A stretch of DNA of 7,598 nucleotides from positions 1 through 7,598 of the forward strand of contig CADCPV010000387.1 in the NCBI GenBank assembly GCA_902803345.1. The letters run 5' to 3'. The position numbers and the translations under genes were made by a program. The first letter of the stretch is position 1, and each line of letters opens with the position of its first letter. This DNA is from an uncultured Eubacteriales bacterium (GTDB taxonomy: Bacteria; Bacillota_A; Clostridia; Lachnospirales; Lachnospiraceae). Below are positions 5,760 to 7,598 of this stretch, piece by piece. The notes beneath the pieces were generated by a model. It was not told the origin of the DNA and did no database searches. It saw only the letters and a list, made by a program, of their open reading frames with translations.

Positions 5760-7598
5760 ATGAAGAAGATACTTGCATTGCTTCTGGTTCTTGTGCTTGC
5801 GGTGGCTCTTCTTGGCGGCTGTACCGGGGCGCCTGCGGAGACTTCCGCGACGGAGGAAGCGACAACGCCTGAGGAGACAACAAAGCCCGCAGAAACAACA
5901 ACGGAAGAAGAAACAACCAAAGCCCCGGAGACAACCGAGACTGAGGAAGAAACCACGACCGAGGCGGAAACGGAGCCTGTGAAGACCGATCAGGAATTAG
6001 CAGATGAAGTAGCCGCGCTGATCGATGCAATTTATGTGCAGGAGCGTACGGAAGATACCGACGCGCAGTGTGCGGCAGCGAAGGCAGCCTGGGATGCTTT
6101 AACCGACGCGCAGAAGGAATTGGTGGAAGGCGAGTTTGCCGATCCTGATTACTTCGGCCGCGATACCGGCGACGCTTCGAAGGACGACCCGAGAAACGCT
6201 GACGACATCGGTGACAAGGAACTTCTGGTCGTGAGCTTCGGTACTTCCTTCAACGACAGCCGCGCACAGGATATCGGCGGCATTGAGGCAGCGCTGGAGG
6301 AGGCATATCCCGACTGGGCAGTCAGAAGAGCCTTTACCGCCCAGATTATTATCAACCATGTTCAGGCGAGAGACAGCGAATTCATCGACAACGTGGATCA
6401 GGCGCTTCAGCGCGCCGTTGACAATGGGGTGAAGTATCTTGTGATTCAGCCCACACATCTGATGCACGGCGCGGAATACGACGAACTCTGCGAGGCTGTG
6501 GAAGCCTACGCGGAAGAGTTCCGGCTGGTGCTCGTGGCGGAACCTTTGCTCGGCGAAGTCGGCGAGGATGCTTCCGCTGTCAATGAAGACAAGGAAAAAG
6601 TAGCTGTTGCGGTTACGGCTGAGGCGGTGAAGGAAGCCGGATACGAGAGCCTCGACGAAGCTGCTGAGGACGGAACGGCCTTTGTATTCATGGGCCACGG
6701 CACCGCGCATGTGGCGAAGGTGACCTACAGCCAGATGCAGACCCAGATGGAGGCGCTCGGCTATAAGAACGTCTTCATCGGCACCGTGGAAGGCGAGCCG
6801 GAAGAGACCGCCTGCGAAGAAGTCATCGAGGCGGTGAAAGAAGCGGGTTACAGCAAAGTCATCCTGCGGCCTCTGATGGTCGTTGCGGGCGATCATGCCA
6901 ACAACGACATGGCCGGCGACGACGAGGATTCCTGGAAGAGCATGTTTGAAGCTTCCGGATACTTTGATTCGATCGACTGCCAGATCTCGGGTCTCGGGCG
7001 GATCGAAGATGTACAGGCACTCTATGTCGAGCATGCAGGCGCTGCGGTAGAAGAAGCTGATCAGCTTGCGGCCGATTATGAAAAGGCCGATGAAGTGGCG
7101 GCCCTGATCGACGCGATCTACGTCCAGGAACGGACCGATGAAACCGATGAGCAGTGCAAGGCAGCGAAAGAAGCCTGGGATGCGCTGACCGATGAGCAGA
7201 AGGAACTTGTGGAAGGCGAAGAAGCGGATCCCGATTACTTCGGCCGCGACACCGGCGATGCGACAAAGGATAATCCGAGGAACGCGGACGGTATCGGCGA
7301 CAATGAGCTTCTCGTTGTCAGCTTCGGTACTTCCTTCAATGGAAGCCGCGCAGAAGACATTGGCGGCATTGAAAAAGCGCTTGAGAAGGCTTATCCCGAC
7401 TGGGCTGTCCGCCGGGCATTTACCGCGCAGATCATCATCAACCATGTACAGGCGAGGGACGGCGAGTTCATCGACAACATGGACCAGGCTCTCGCGCGCG
7501 CCGTCGATAATGGCGTGAAGAACCTCGTAGTCCAGCCCACGCACCTGATGCACGGCGCGGAATATGATGAGCTGAAAGCTGTTGTGGAAGAATACGCG
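5760..7598 (+). CDS. Tandem CbiK-type cobaltochelatase-like lipoprotein (3' end outside window)
   Basis: The frame stays open for 613 codons to the window edge, so the C-terminus is missing. Residues 1-21 are a lipoprotein signal peptide (MKK, hydrophobic core, lipobox LLGGC with C21 as lipidation site). Residues 22-77 are a Thr/Glu/Pro-rich linker. Residues 81-442 form the first repeat unit: a helical spacer with an AAKAAWDALTDAQKELVEG motif like those in Gram-positive surface proteins, then a chelatase domain (about 154-435). That domain matches the CbiK family (anaerobic sirohydrochlorin cobaltochelatase): VVSFGTSFNDSR, YPDWAVRRAFT, QPTHLMHGAEYDEL, MGHG with H313, TVEGEP with E344, and AGDHANNDMAGDD with H379. 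H313, E344 and H379 correspond to the metal-binding His/Glu/His set. A second unit starts at residue 443. CbiK inserts cobalt into sirohydrochlorin in the cytoplasm; a periplasmic form is known in Desulfovibrio. Here the domain should sit outside the membrane, so it may chelate or scavenge cobalt or tetrapyrroles. Riboswitch control supports a B12 link. Confidence 0.93.
   Translation, partial: MKKILALLLVLVLAVALLGGCTGAPAETSATEEATTPEETTKPAETTTEEETTKAPETTETEEETTTEAETEPVKTDQELADEVAALIDAIYVQERTEDTDAQCAAAKAAWDALTDAQKELVEGEFADPDYFGRDTGDASKDDPRNADDIGDKELLVVSFGTSFNDSRAQDIGGIEAALEEAYPDWAVRRAFTAQIIINHVQARDSEFIDNVDQALQRAVDNGVKYLVIQPTHLMHGAEYDELCEAVEAYAEEFRLVLVAEPLLGEVGEDASAVNEDKEKVAVAVTAEAVKEAGYESLDEAAEDGTAFVFMGHGTAHVAKVTYSQMQTQMEALGYKNVFIGTVEGEPEETACEEVIEAVKEAGYSKVILRPLMVVAGDHANNDMAGDDEDSWKSMFEASGYFDSIDCQISGLGRIEDVQALYVEHAGAAVEEADQLAADYEKADEVAALIDAIYVQERTDETDEQCKAAKEAWDALTDEQKELVEGEEADPDYFGRDTGDATKDNPRNADGIGDNELLVVSFGTSFNGSRAEDIGGIEKALEKAYPDWAVRRAFTAQIIINHVQARDGEFIDNMDQALARAVDNGVKNLVVQPTHLMHGAEYDELKAVVEEYA
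6000..7085 (+). repeat. Direct repeat within coding sequence, unit 1 (complete)
   Basis: First copy of a 1086-bp (362-codon) in-frame repeat in the lipoprotein gene, beginning at ADEVAALIDAIYVQERT (residue 81). It contains the helical spacer and a complete CbiK-type domain with its His/Glu/His set. Confidence 0.95.
7086..7598 (+). repeat. Direct repeat within coding sequence, unit 2 (cut by window end)
   Basis: Second copy, beginning at residue 443 with the same ADEVAALIDAIYVQERT. Over the 171 residues visible it aligns to unit 1 without any gap and differs at about 24 positions (about 86% identity, counted by eye). Many synonymous base changes show that the duplication is not recent and not an assembly artefact. 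It stops before the metal-binding His and Glu residues. Confidence 0.95.

Noticed and set aside
5823..5990. Thr/Glu-rich codon tract as a tandem DNA repeat
   Set aside because: The repeats are irregular at the base level; it is a low-complexity protein linker between the lipid anchor and the first domain, not a satellite array.
6099..7553. A 484-codon open frame on the minus strand under the lipoprotein gene
   Set aside because: It is an antisense shadow. The + strand frame has a signal peptide, ribosome binding site, promoter, riboswitch and clear CbiK motifs, while the minus product shows no family motif and merely mirrors the repeat.

Overview
The window reads like a chromosomal segment of a Gram-positive anaerobe of the Clostridia, most likely Lachnospiraceae. 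The reasons are the rpoA-rplQ order that ends a ribosomal protein operon, an L17 protein much longer than the usual ~120 residues, strong AAGGAGG-type ribosome binding sites, lipoprotein and single-pass membrane proteins with Thr/Glu/Ser-rich linkers, and a cobalamin riboswitch. The lineage is an inference from these traits. Base composition is moderately GC-rich by eye and even across the window. I see no insertion sequence, tRNA, rRNA, CRISPR array or phage gene.

Layout, all genes on the + strand. (1) 1-1580: rpoA (RNA polymerase alpha) and rplQ (ribosomal protein L17), closed by a hairpin terminator. (2) 1593-5228: a two-gene unit encoding a large membrane-anchored protein of unknown function (TTG start, propeller-like middle, C-terminal domain resembling a C39-like peptidase that lacks its catalytic residues) and, 23 bases later, a membrane-anchored SGNH/GDSL-type hydrolase with a complete set of catalytic motifs. 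A strong 15-bp terminator ends the unit. (3) 5229-5759: a ~530-base untranslated leader with a consensus promoter, a cobalamin (B12) riboswitch and a chain of hairpins, the last of them a convincing intrinsic terminator. (4) 5760-7598 and beyond: an open reading frame with no stop before the window ends. It encodes a lipoprotein made of at least two in-register copies of a 362-residue unit, each containing a CbiK-type (anaerobic sirohydrochlorin cobaltochelatase) domain.

The most notable region is 5260-7598. A B12 riboswitch appears to control a surface-anchored, tandemly duplicated cobaltochelatase-like lipoprotein. This places a domain normally associated with intracellular B12 synthesis outside the membrane, behind a flexible Thr/Glu linker. 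The terminator stem in the leader is an exact second copy of a nine-base segment of the aptamer core, which suggests a direct long-range switching mechanism. What lies downstream (the second catalytic centre, and possible transporter genes) is outside this window.
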